A DNA stretch of 64,000 nucleotides, taken from contig JBGTSJ010000012.1 in assembly GCA_041940305.1 (NCBI GenBank), forward strand, positions 124,001-188,000, given 5' to 3'. The translations under genes and the position numbers were made by a program. This DNA is from JBGTSJ01 sp041940305. GTDB taxonomy: Bacteria > Planctomycetota > Planctomycetia > Planctomycetales > Planctomycetaceae. Under the pieces are notes generated by a model, which was not told where the DNA came from, did no database searches, and was given only the letters and a program-made list of their open reading frames with translations. Of the stretch, positions 15,957 to 23,968 are shown piece by piece; positions within the stretch are counted from its first letter, which is position 1, and each line of letters starts with the position of its first letter.

Positions 15957-17336
15957 ATGCCCATGCACCAGTATTGGCTCAGCGTATACCGTGTCGGCGT
16001 GACGCTCGGCTTCTGCATTGCCGGCTGGTTCGCTACCGCCAGTGCCGACGACGAACTGACCTGGCCTCCCGCGCTCCCTGGTGGACGGTCCTTCGTCAGC
16101 GATCGGTCTCCTGCGTTTCTGCAGCGGCCCGCCACGATCCGGGATGATGTGGACGTCGCAGAGACGCCCCCGGTCGTGGAGTTCCTGTTCTACCCGGGAC
16201 AGGACTATCCCGGCCGGCCCTGGTCGAACTGGGGCGAAGGCACGGTCGCCGATGGACGCTATTACTCGGCCATCGGCGACCACCTCGCCGTCAACTCCAA
16301 AGGAGACGGCGCGCACGGGAGCGGGTCGGCCCGCGTCTTCGAATACGATCCGGAAGCGCACGAGTGGCGCGCCTTGGTGGACACGGCTCGGCTGCTGCAG
16401 CGGCCGGACGGGCACTATGCCCCCGGCAAGATTCATACGCGCGTCGATCGCGGGAGCGATGGCTGGCTGTACTTCGCGACGCACCGCGGCTCAAGCCGGG
16501 CGACGACCGATGAGTTCCACTACGAGGGAGACTGGATCCTGCGGACGAACCTCGCTTCCGGTGAGTCGGAAGTCGTCGTCCAAGCACCGGTGCCCGGACA
16601 CGCGATTCCTGCCGGAGCCCTCGACCCCGACCGATTGATCTACTATGGCGCCACAGCCCCCGGCGAAAGCCGCGAAGAGGAGGGGATTCATTTCTTCGCT
16701 TATGACATCCGGGAGCGGCGGGTCCTGTATTCGGGGCCGAATGGTCCGGCACGCTCAATGATGCTGGCGGGCAGCACGGGCCGGTTGTACTACGTCGCCG
16801 GCACGGAGGACGGTCTGCTGCTGCGATTCGATCCGGAGTCCGCCGGCGCGCCGGTCGAAGTTTCGGGGACGCACATCGGCGTCCGCTGCGCCACTGCGGA
16901 GACTGAGGACGGCCGGATCTACACGGTGTCCCTCGGCCAGCAGGCGACGGATGCCGCCGTCTGGTCGTTCGATACGCGCACGGAAACCACGGAGCAGATC
17001 GGGACCGCCGCAGTCGGCACGCAGGCGTATGTGGCATCCGTCTGCATCGACCCGGCCGGACGGTATCTGTACTACGTCCCGGGCGCTCACGGCGGCAGCG
17101 ACCGCGATGGCGCTCCGATCGTGCAGTTCGACGTGCAGACGGGACGAAAGAAGGTGATAGCCTTCCTCGAGCCGTTCTACACCAGCGAGTACGGTTTCAC
17201 ACTGAAGGGGACATACAGCACGGCGATCGATCCGGTGGGAGACAAGCTGTACATCACCTGGAATGTCAGCCGGGGCAGCCGGGCCTGGGATTGCTGCGGG
17301 CTGACGATTGTGCACCTGCCCGAGTCCGAGCGCTAG
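15957..17336 (+). CDS. Secreted beta-propeller-like protein, function unknown
   Basis: The 459-residue product has an N-terminal signal peptide (hydrophobic core VGVTLGFCIAGWFATASA, cleavage near residue 30). ATG 15957 or the in-frame ATG 15963 could be the start. The body is a series of beta-strand blade-like segments of about 45-60 residues, such as ARVFEYDPEAHEWRALVD, IHFFAYDIRERRVLYSG, GLLLRFDPESAG, AAVWSFDTRTETTEQIG and IVQFDVQTGRKKVIAF. Each reads as F/Y-D-x-x-T-G-like propeller repeats. No catalytic motif is evident. It is isolated between the integration scar and a tRNA gene, so there is no operon evidence. Confidence 0.75.
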   Translation: MPMHQYWLSVYRVGVTLGFCIAGWFATASADDELTWPPALPGGRSFVSDRSPAFLQRPATIRDDVDVAETPPVVEFLFYPGQDYPGRPWSNWGEGTVADGRYYSAIGDHLAVNSKGDGAHGSGSARVFEYDPEAHEWRALVDTARLLQRPDGHYAPGKIHTRVDRGSDGWLYFATHRGSSRATTDEFHYEGDWILRTNLASGESEVVVQAPVPGHAIPAGALDPDRLIYYGATAPGESREEEGIHFFAYDIRERRVLYSGPNGPARSMMLAGSTGRLYYVAGTEDGLLLRFDPESAGAPVEVSGTHIGVRCATAETEDGRIYTVSLGQQATDAAVWSFDTRTETTEQIGTAAVGTQAYVASVCIDPAGRYLYYVPGAHGGSDRDGAPIVQFDVQTGRKKVIAFLEPFYTSEYGFTLKGTYSTAIDPVGDKLYITWNVSRGSRAWDCCGLTIVHLPESER

Positions 17337-17561
17337 CCTGCTTTGACGCGCGGCGTCGATTCCGTTGAATCCCGCCGTTCGGCCGCCGGTTTACGCGAAC
17401 TGGATGAGCGGGTAGACTCTCCCCTCAAGACGCCGGTTTGCTGCATTGCAGGTGGACCGGAGCGCTCCGCCAACCGAATCATCTGCGGCGGAACGCGGCA
17501 GCCGGACCGCTCGCCCTCCGGCCATTGATCGGCGCCCATCATCCGCAAACCACTTCAATCC

Positions 17562-17635
17562 GCCCCCGTAGCTCAGTTGGATAGAGCGGCGGTTTCCTAA
17601 ACCGCAGGTCGTAGGTTCGAATCCTGCCGGGGGTA
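17562..17635 (+). tRNA. tRNA-Arg (anticodon CCT)
   Basis: A complete 74-nt cloverleaf. The acceptor GCCCCCG pairs with CGGGGGT (terminal G-U) and the discriminator is A. The D stem is GCTC/GAGC. The anticodon stem GCGGT/ACCGC has loop TTCCTAA, giving anticodon CCT (17596-17598), which reads AGG. The T arm is GTAGG-TTCGAAT-CCTGC. CCA is not encoded. Confidence 0.96.
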
Positions 17636-17720
17636 CTGCAAGCCTCCTCAGCAGGAGGCGGACCGCGGAACATGGTTCCTGATGATCCGCGCGACGGCGG
17701 CTACTGCACCTATCGAAACC

Positions 17721-19202
17721 ATGTCCGGACAGCACACGTTTCTTGATTACCAGACCGAGGCATTCTACGACGAACTGTTCGACGACCGTGGACAGCCTCG
17801 GGCCGGAGCGCGGCTGCTGATTGAGAAGATCAATTCGCTGGCTCCGGGGGAATTGCGGCAGCGGCAGGAGGAGATCGAACGGGCGCTGCTGCGAATGGGA
17901 ATTACGTTCGCCGTGTATGGGGACACGCAGGGGACAGAGCGGATCTTTCCGTTCGATATTATTCCGCGCATTGTCGAAGCGTATGAGTGGGGACATGTTG
18001 AGGCGGGGCTCAAGCAGCGGATTGATGCGCTCAACCGGTTCATCAACGACGTGTACCACGAGCAGGACATCGTCAACGAAGGCATCGTGCCGCGGGCGAT
18101 CCTGGAGAAGGCCAAGTCGTTTCGGGAAGCTTGTCGCGGGCTCAACCCGCCGCGCGGCATCTGGTGCCATATCACGGGGACCGACCTGGTGCGGCACAGC
18201 GACGGTGCGATCTACGTGCTCGAGGACAATCTGCGCTGCCCGTCGGGCGTGTCTTACGTGCTGCAGAACCGGCTGGTGATGAAGCGGAGCTTTCCGCAGG
18301 TGTTCGTCGCCTCACAGGTGCGGCCGGTGGTGGACTATCCGAGCCGGCTCTACAACACGCTGGCCCATCTGGCTCCGGAGCACATCTCCGAGCCGACGAT
18401 CGTCGTGCTCACGCCGGGGATCTACAACTCGGCGTACTACGAGCATTCCTTCCTGGCCCAGCAGATGGGCGTCGAGCTGGTCGAGGGCCGCGATCTGACG
18501 GTGAAGGACGGTTTCGTGTTCATGCGGACGACCGATGGTTTTCAGCGCGTCGACGTGATCTACCGGCGGATCGACGACGACTTCATTGACCCGGAGGCGT
18601 TTCGTGCGGACTCCATGCTGGGCGTCCCCGGATTGATGGACGTGTATCGCAAGGGACGTGTCGCTTTGGCGAACGCGCCCGGCACGGGGGTCGCGGACGA
18701 CAAGGTAATCTATGCCTATGTGCCGGAGATGATCCGCTTTTACCTCAACGAGGAGCCGATCCTGCCGAACGTGCCGACGTATGTCTGCGAGAAGCAGGAA
18801 GACCGCGACTATGTGCTGGCGCACCTTGGTGAGCTGGTCGTGAAAGCGGCGAACGAGGCGGGAGGGTACGGCATGCTGGTGGGACCGCATTCGACGCGGG
18901 AGCAGCAGCGCGAGTTTGCGGAGAAGATCAAAGAGAACCCGCGGAATTACATTGCGCAGCCGACGCTGTCGCTGTCGCGCGTGCCGACGATGGTGGACGA
19001 CCACTTTGAGGGCCGCCACGTCGATCTGCGACCTTACATCTTGTACGGCAAGGAGGTGTGGGTGCTGCCCGGCGGCCTGACCCGCGTCGCCCTGCGAAAA
19101 GGATCGCTGGTGGTCAATTCATCACAGGGAGGTGGGAGCAAGGATACATGGGTCGTGGCCCGGTCCCGCGAGGAAGCCGCCGAATCCGAGACATCGATCT
19201 GA
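17721..19202 (+). CDS. Circularly permuted ATP-grasp protein (DUF404/DUF407)
   Basis: The start was placed at ATG 17721, giving 493 residues; an ATG at 17682 is also possible. The family pattern runs through the protein: an N-terminal FDE-like stretch, GTDLVRHSDGAIYVLEDN, then CPSGVSYVLQNR, then VLTPGIYNSAYYEHSFLA, and the C-terminal nucleotide-binding part with VVKAANEAGGYGMLVGP and GGLTRVALRKGS. Members of this group are predicted COOH-amine ligases that form amide bonds using ATP. The gene opens a four-gene plus-strand cluster (alpha-E, transglutaminase-DUF2126, fused ATP-grasp/alpha-E) of the type proposed by Iyer, Aravind and colleagues to make and process peptides or peptide tags. The substrate is unknown. 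Confidence 0.9.
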   Translation: MSGQHTFLDYQTEAFYDELFDDRGQPRAGARLLIEKINSLAPGELRQRQEEIERALLRMGITFAVYGDTQGTERIFPFDIIPRIVEAYEWGHVEAGLKQRIDALNRFINDVYHEQDIVNEGIVPRAILEKAKSFREACRGLNPPRGIWCHITGTDLVRHSDGAIYVLEDNLRCPSGVSYVLQNRLVMKRSFPQVFVASQVRPVVDYPSRLYNTLAHLAPEHISEPTIVVLTPGIYNSAYYEHSFLAQQMGVELVEGRDLTVKDGFVFMRTTDGFQRVDVIYRRIDDDFIDPEAFRADSMLGVPGLMDVYRKGRVALANAPGTGVADDKVIYAYVPEMIRFYLNEEPILPNVPTYVCEKQEDRDYVLAHLGELVVKAANEAGGYGMLVGPHSTREQQREFAEKIKENPRNYIAQPTLSLSRVPTMVDDHFEGRHVDLRPYILYGKEVWVLPGGLTRVALRKGSLVVNSSQGGGSKDTWVVARSREEAAESETSI

Positions 19203-19365
19203 TTTATTGCCGGACCGGAACGCGCTCGCTCCGGTCCGGGTTGAGCAGCAGTCATGAGACAGGAACAGATCGGGGCGGGATGCATTCGCGTCCCCGGTGG
19301 AATTCTGTCCGCGACTGCACCATCCGACGAGCGCCATGTTGCCCCCATCGGAATCCAGTTTCGCC

Positions 19366-20343
19366 ATGCTCAGCCGAGTCGCCGATTCGATCTACTGGAT
19401 GGCACGCTATATCGAGCGCGCGGAGAACCTGGCCCGGTTCATCGACGTGACGCTTAATGTCATTCTGGACCAGCCGCAGGAGAGCGAACAGCACTGGGCG
19501 CCGCTGGTCAACACCACCGGAGATGACGAGTACTTCGAAGAGCATTACGGCGAGGCGACGGCGGACAACGTAATCCGCTTTCTGACATTCGACCGGGAGT
19601 ATCCCAACTCGATCCTGTCATCCCTGGCGGCGGCGCGGGAGAACGCCCGCACGGTCCGGGAAGTGATCTCGTCAGAGGCCTGGGAGCAGCTGAACGGCTT
19701 TTATCACTTCGTGCGCGACGCGGCGAAGGGGGAACAGGTGCTCGCCTCGCCGTCTGAGTTCTTCACCGAAGTCAAGCAGCACAGCCACCTGTTCAACGGC
19801 GTGCTCGACGCGACGATGTCGCATGGCAAGGGGTGGCACTTCGCGAACCTGGGGCGATTGCTGGAGCGGGCCGACAAGACCAGCCGCATCCTGGACGTCA
19901 AATACTTCACGCTGCTGCCGCACGTGCAGGACGTAGGGACGACGGTGGACGACCTGCAGTGGTCGGCGGTGCTGCGGTCGGTGAGCGGGTTCGAGATGTA
20001 TCGTAAGCGATACCACGCGATCACGCTGCACCGGGTGGTCGAGTTTCTGATCCTGGACCGGTCGTTCCCGCGAGCGGTGCGGTTCTGCATCTGCCGGGCG
20101 GACGAATCGCTGCACGAAATCGCCGGGACGCCGACGGGGTCGTACCGCAATCCCGCCGAGCAGCGGATGGGACGGCTCAAGTCGGAACTGGACTATGCCG
20201 ACGTGAAGACCATCGTGAACAGCGGCCTGCACGAGTTCATCGACAACCTGCAGGGAGACCTGAACGCGATCGGCGACGCGATTAACGAAACGTTCTTCGC
20301 CATCCGTCCGGTGGGACAGATGCAGTCGCAATCGCAGGGGTGA
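19366..20343 (+). CDS. Alpha-E domain protein (DUF403)
   Basis: The start was set at ATG 19366, where the family begins (MLSRVADSIYWMARYIERAE), giving 325 residues. ATG codons upstream would add residues without family character. The protein is almost wholly alpha-helical and rich in Glu and Arg; a second conserved stretch is FANLGRLLERADKTSRILD. Alpha-E proteins nearly always sit beside or fused to circularly permuted ATP-grasp ligases and are thought to support peptide-bond formation. They have no known catalytic residues of their own. The gene follows the ATP-grasp gene by 163 nt. A homologous domain is fused to a second ATP-grasp domain in the last gene of the cluster, so this module occurs twice. 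Confidence 0.92.
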   Translation: MLSRVADSIYWMARYIERAENLARFIDVTLNVILDQPQESEQHWAPLVNTTGDDEYFEEHYGEATADNVIRFLTFDREYPNSILSSLAAARENARTVREVISSEAWEQLNGFYHFVRDAAKGEQVLASPSEFFTEVKQHSHLFNGVLDATMSHGKGWHFANLGRLLERADKTSRILDVKYFTLLPHVQDVGTTVDDLQWSAVLRSVSGFEMYRKRYHAITLHRVVEFLILDRSFPRAVRFCICRADESLHEIAGTPTGSYRNPAEQRMGRLKSELDYADVKTIVNSGLHEFIDNLQGDLNAIGDAINETFFAIRPVGQMQSQSQG

Positions 20344-20362
20344 CTGAGCCAAGTCGCTGAAA

Positions 20363-20450
20363 GAAACCGCGAAAGTCGCGAAGTGTGCGGAAGGGCAGAC
20401 GGACCGTACTGATTCATTCCTTTCGCATTGTTCGCCGCTTTCGCGGTTTA
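20363..20450. repeat. Inverted-repeat pair of an AACCGCGAAAG-type element
   Basis: The arm at 20363-20394 (containing AACCGCGAAAGTCGCGAAG) and the arm at 20419-20450 (reverse complement containing AAACCGCGAAAGCGGCGAA) face each other across about 24 nt. The same element type occurs as the outer pair near 60.4-60.8 kb. It lies in the 229-nt gap between the alpha-E and transglutaminase genes and may form an mRNA hairpin between them. Confidence 0.7.
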
Positions 20451-20572
20451 ATTTCAGGCCGAATTGCCAAGGCATCCTCGTGATCCATGATTGGCCCTTC
20501 CGTGCGGTGACCGCGCCTCGCGCTGTGCGCCATTTGGTGGAATGAAGGCCACCGTTCAGACAAGACAATCGA

Positions 20573-23500
20573 ATGTCCATCCGCGTCGCTCTCAATCACG
20601 TCACGAGTTACTCGTATGACCGGCTGGTCTCTTTGGGGCCGCAGGTGGTGCGGTTGCGGCCGGCGCCGCATTCGCGCACGCCGGTGCACAGCTATTCGCT
20701 GAAGGTCCGGCCGGAGGAGCATTTCGTCAACTGGCAGCAGGATCCGTTCGGGAACTATCTGGCGCGGTTTGTGTTTCCCGGCAAGACCCGCAAGTTCCGG
20801 ATCGAGGTCGACCTCATCGCCGAGATGACGGTCATCAATCCGTTCGACTTCTTCGTGGAAGAAGAGGCCGAATCGTTTCCGTTCCGCTATGCCGACTGGC
20901 TGGCGCGCGAACTGCGGCCGTTTCTGGAGACGATCGAACCCGGCCCCCTGATGAGCCGGTTTCTGAAGGGCATCGATCGCGAGCGGCAGAACACCGTCGA
21001 TTTCCTGGTGGGGCTCAACCGGCAGCTGCAGCAGATGGTCGGCTACCTCATCCGACTGGAGCCGGGCGTGCAGACGCCGGAAGAGACGCTGCGGCTCGGC
21101 TCGGGCTCCTGCCGGGACTCGGCGTGGCTGCTGGTGCAGGTGGTGCGGCATCTGGGGATCGCGGCTCGGTTCGTCTCCGGCTACCTCATTCAACTCGCGC
21201 CGGACATCGAGGCGCTCGACGGGCCTTCCGGCACCAAGGTGGACTTCACGGACCTGCACGCCTGGGCCGAGGTTTATCTGCCGGGCGCCGGCTGGATCGG
21301 GCTTGATCCGACTTCCGGGCTGCTTGCCGGCGAGGGACATATCCCGCTCGCGTGCACACCCGATCCGATGTCGGCCTCGCCAATTACCGGCAATGTCGAG
21401 AAGAGCGAATGCGAGTTCGACTTTCAGATGAGAGTCACGCGGATTCATGAAGACCCGCGCGTCACGAAGCCATATACCGATGATGAATGGGCACAGATCA
21501 ACCAGCTGGGGCGCAGCATCGACGAGCGTCTGCAGCAGGGGGACGTGCGGCTCACGATCGGCGGGGAGCCGACGTTCGTGTCCATCGACGACATGGACGG
21601 AGCGGAATGGAACACGGCCGCGGTCGGTCCGGACAAGCGGCGGTTGTCCGAGCTGCTCATCAAGCGGCTCCGTACGAAATTCGCGCCCGGAGGACTGCTG
21701 CACTACGGCCAGGGAAAGTGGTATCCGGGCGAGTCTCTGCCGAGATGGTCGCTGGGTTGCTACTGGCGAAAAGACGGGGTGCCGGTGTGGGAGGATGCCG
21801 ACCTGATTGCGGACGTCTATCGGGATTATGGACACGGTCCGGAGCACGCGCAGCGGTTTGTTGAGCACCTGGCGAAGACGCTCGGGGTCACGGCGAAGTA
21901 CATTGCGCCGGCATTCGAAGACGTTGCCTATTACGTGTGGAAAGAGCAGCGGCTGCCGGTGAATGTCGATCCGCGCGATCCCAAACTGAAGGATCCTGAG
22001 GAGCGGGCCCGGATGGCGCGGCTGTTCGAGCGCGGGCTGAACGAGCCGGTTGGATTCGTGATGCCGCTGCAGCGGCAATGGCCGCAGGGGCGGCCGCCGT
22101 GGCAGACCGGTCCGTGGCCCGTCCGCTCGGGGCGCATGTTCCTCCTGCCGGGGGATTCGCCGATCGGACTACGACTGCCGCTGGACTCACTCCCCTGGGC
22201 GCCGGCCTCCGAGATTCCGCCCCCTTATCCGGCTGATCCGCTGGCGCCGCCCGAGCCGCTGCCCGAGCCGCCGTATCGTCAGCAGGCATTCATTGCGGGC
22301 GAACCGGAGGCGGCCGGTCAGCGGGGGATCACGGAGCGCGCGAAGGAGGCTGCTCCCGGGGACCGGCGCGACGGTTCCGATGAGAGTGTGCCCGGACATC
22401 TCGTGCGTACTGCATTGTGCGTCGAGCCGCGTGGGGGACGGCTGCACGTGTTTATGCCGCCCGTCGATCACCTGGAGGATTATCTGGACCTGGTGGCGGC
22501 GGTCGAGCGGACGGCGCGCGACCTCAAGATGCCGGTGGTTGTCGAAGGCTATCTGCCTCCCAACGACAGCCGCATCAACTGCCTGAAGGTAACCCCCGAT
22601 CCGGGTGTGATCGAAGTCAACACGCATCCGTCCGCATCGTGGGACGAACTCGTCGAGACGACCACCGACCTGTACGAGGAAGCGCGGCAGTCCCGGCTCG
22701 GCACGGAGAAGTTTGATCTCGATGGAAAGCACACGGGAACGGGGGGCGGGAACCACGTGGTGCTCGGCGGCGCGACGCCGGCCGACAGCCCGTTCCTCCG
22801 CCGGCCGGACCTGCTGAAGAGCCTGCTCGGTTACTGGCTGAACCATCCGTCGCTGTCTTACGTGTTCAGCGGGCGGTTCATCGGTCCGACCAGCCAGGCG
22901 CCGCGCGTCGATGAAGGACGGCGCGACGCTCTGTACGAACTCAAGCTCGCCTGCTCGCTGGTGCCGCAGCGCGGCGAAGACTGCCCGCCCTGGCTGGTGG
23001 ACCGCATCTTTCGCAATCTGCTGACGGACCTGACCGGGAATACGCACCGTGCGGAATTCTGCATCGACAAACTGTACTCACCCGACAGCAGCACCGGCCG
23101 GTTGGGGCTGGTCGAGCTGCGCGGTTTCGAAATGCCGCCGCACGCCCAGATGAGCCTGACGCAGCAGTTGCTGATTCGGGCGCTGGTGTCGCGGTTCTGG
23201 GATTCGCCGTACGAGCAGCCCCTCATCGACTGGGGGACCACACTGCACGACCGGTTCCTGCTGCCGCACTTCAACTGGCAGGACTTCGGCGACGTGCTGG
23301 AGGAACTGGACCGCGGCGGCATGCACTTCGAACCCAGTTGGTTTGCGCCGCACTTTGAGTTCCGCTTTCCGGTCGTCGGGACGGTCACGCAGCAGGACGT
23401 GACGCTCGAACTGCGGCAGGCGATCGAGCCCTGGTACGTTCTCGGCGAGGAGCCCGCGGGCGGCGGGACCGTGCGGTTTGTCGACTCCTCAGTCGAGCGG

Positions 23501-23908
23501 CTGCAGGTCAAGGTCACAGGATTGACGGACTCGCGCTATGTAGTCACCTGCCACGGCCGGCGCGTGCCCCTGCAACCGACCGGCGTACAGGGTGAGTACG
23601 TCGCGGCTGTGCGCTATCGGGCATGGGGTCCCCCCAGCTGCCTGCATCCCACCATCCCTGTCCACACTCCGCTGGTATTCGATATTCTGGACACGTGGTC
23701 GAACCGGTCGATCGGAGGCTGCACATATCATGTGGCCCATCCGGCCGGCCGCAACTACGAGACGATCCCTGTCAACGCTTACGAAGCGGAGGCGCGGCGG
23801 GTGGCGCGGTTCTTCCCGATGGGGCACACGCCGGGCCGGATGAACGTTCCGCCGACCGAACCCAATTCGACGTTTCCACTCACGCTGGACCTGCGGTTGA
23901 AGAGTTAA
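20573..23908 (+). CDS. Transglutaminase-like protease with DUF2126 domain
   Basis: An 1111-residue protein. Residues 1-260 are a transglutaminase-like domain with its N-terminal module and a complete catalytic triad: Cys180 in GSGSCRDSAW, His229 in DLHAWAEVY and Asp245 in WIGLDPTSG. From about residue 300 to the end it is a DUF2126 region, opening with LTIGGEPTFVSIDDMD and followed by GKWYPGESLPRW and the late stretch RGFEMPPHAQMSL. A proline-rich linker lies near residues 540-590. Transglutaminase-fold enzymes of this group are predicted peptidases or peptide-transfer enzymes that partner with ATP-grasp/alpha-E ligases. No signal peptide is seen, so it should be cytoplasmic. It ends 60 nt before the fused ATP-grasp/alpha-E gene. 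Confidence 0.93.
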   Translation: MSIRVALNHVTSYSYDRLVSLGPQVVRLRPAPHSRTPVHSYSLKVRPEEHFVNWQQDPFGNYLARFVFPGKTRKFRIEVDLIAEMTVINPFDFFVEEEAESFPFRYADWLARELRPFLETIEPGPLMSRFLKGIDRERQNTVDFLVGLNRQLQQMVGYLIRLEPGVQTPEETLRLGSGSCRDSAWLLVQVVRHLGIAARFVSGYLIQLAPDIEALDGPSGTKVDFTDLHAWAEVYLPGAGWIGLDPTSGLLAGEGHIPLACTPDPMSASPITGNVEKSECEFDFQMRVTRIHEDPRVTKPYTDDEWAQINQLGRSIDERLQQGDVRLTIGGEPTFVSIDDMDGAEWNTAAVGPDKRRLSELLIKRLRTKFAPGGLLHYGQGKWYPGESLPRWSLGCYWRKDGVPVWEDADLIADVYRDYGHGPEHAQRFVEHLAKTLGVTAKYIAPAFEDVAYYVWKEQRLPVNVDPRDPKLKDPEERARMARLFERGLNEPVGFVMPLQRQWPQGRPPWQTGPWPVRSGRMFLLPGDSPIGLRLPLDSLPWAPASEIPPPYPADPLAPPEPLPEPPYRQQAFIAGEPEAAGQRGITERAKEAAPGDRRDGSDESVPGHLVRTALCVEPRGGRLHVFMPPVDHLEDYLDLVAAVERTARDLKMPVVVEGYLPPNDSRINCLKVTPDPGVIEVNTHPSASWDELVETTTDLYEEARQSRLGTEKFDLDGKHTGTGGGNHVVLGGATPADSPFLRRPDLLKSLLGYWLNHPSLSYVFSGRFIGPTSQAPRVDEGRRDALYELKLACSLVPQRGEDCPPWLVDRIFRNLLTDLTGNTHRAEFCIDKLYSPDSSTGRLGLVELRGFEMPPHAQMSLTQQLLIRALVSRFWDSPYEQPLIDWGTTLHDRFLLPHFNWQDFGDVLEELDRGGMHFEPSWFAPHFEFRFPVVGTVTQQDVTLELRQAIEPWYVLGEEPAGGGTVRFVDSSVERLQVKVTGLTDSRYVVTCHGRRVPLQPTGVQGEYVAAVRYRAWGPPSCLHPTIPVHTPLVFDILDTWSNRSIGGCTYHVAHPAGRNYETIPVNAYEAEARRVARFFPMGHTPGRMNVPPTEPNSTFPLTLDLRLKS

Positions 23909-23929
23909 AGATTGACGGATCAATTTCGC

Positions 23930-23957
23930 TCGCGGTCGCCTGCGGCTCCCCGCTAAA
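23930..23957. repeat. Half copy of the CGCGGTCGCC...CTCCCCGCTA element
   Basis: This short stretch shares CGCGGTCGCC followed by CGGCTCCCCGCTA with 2373-2397, but lacks the right arm that makes the 2387-2407 copy a hairpin. It lies between the transglutaminase and fused ATP-grasp/alpha-E genes. Confidence 0.4.
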
Positions 23958-23968
23958 CCGGTACGGAC

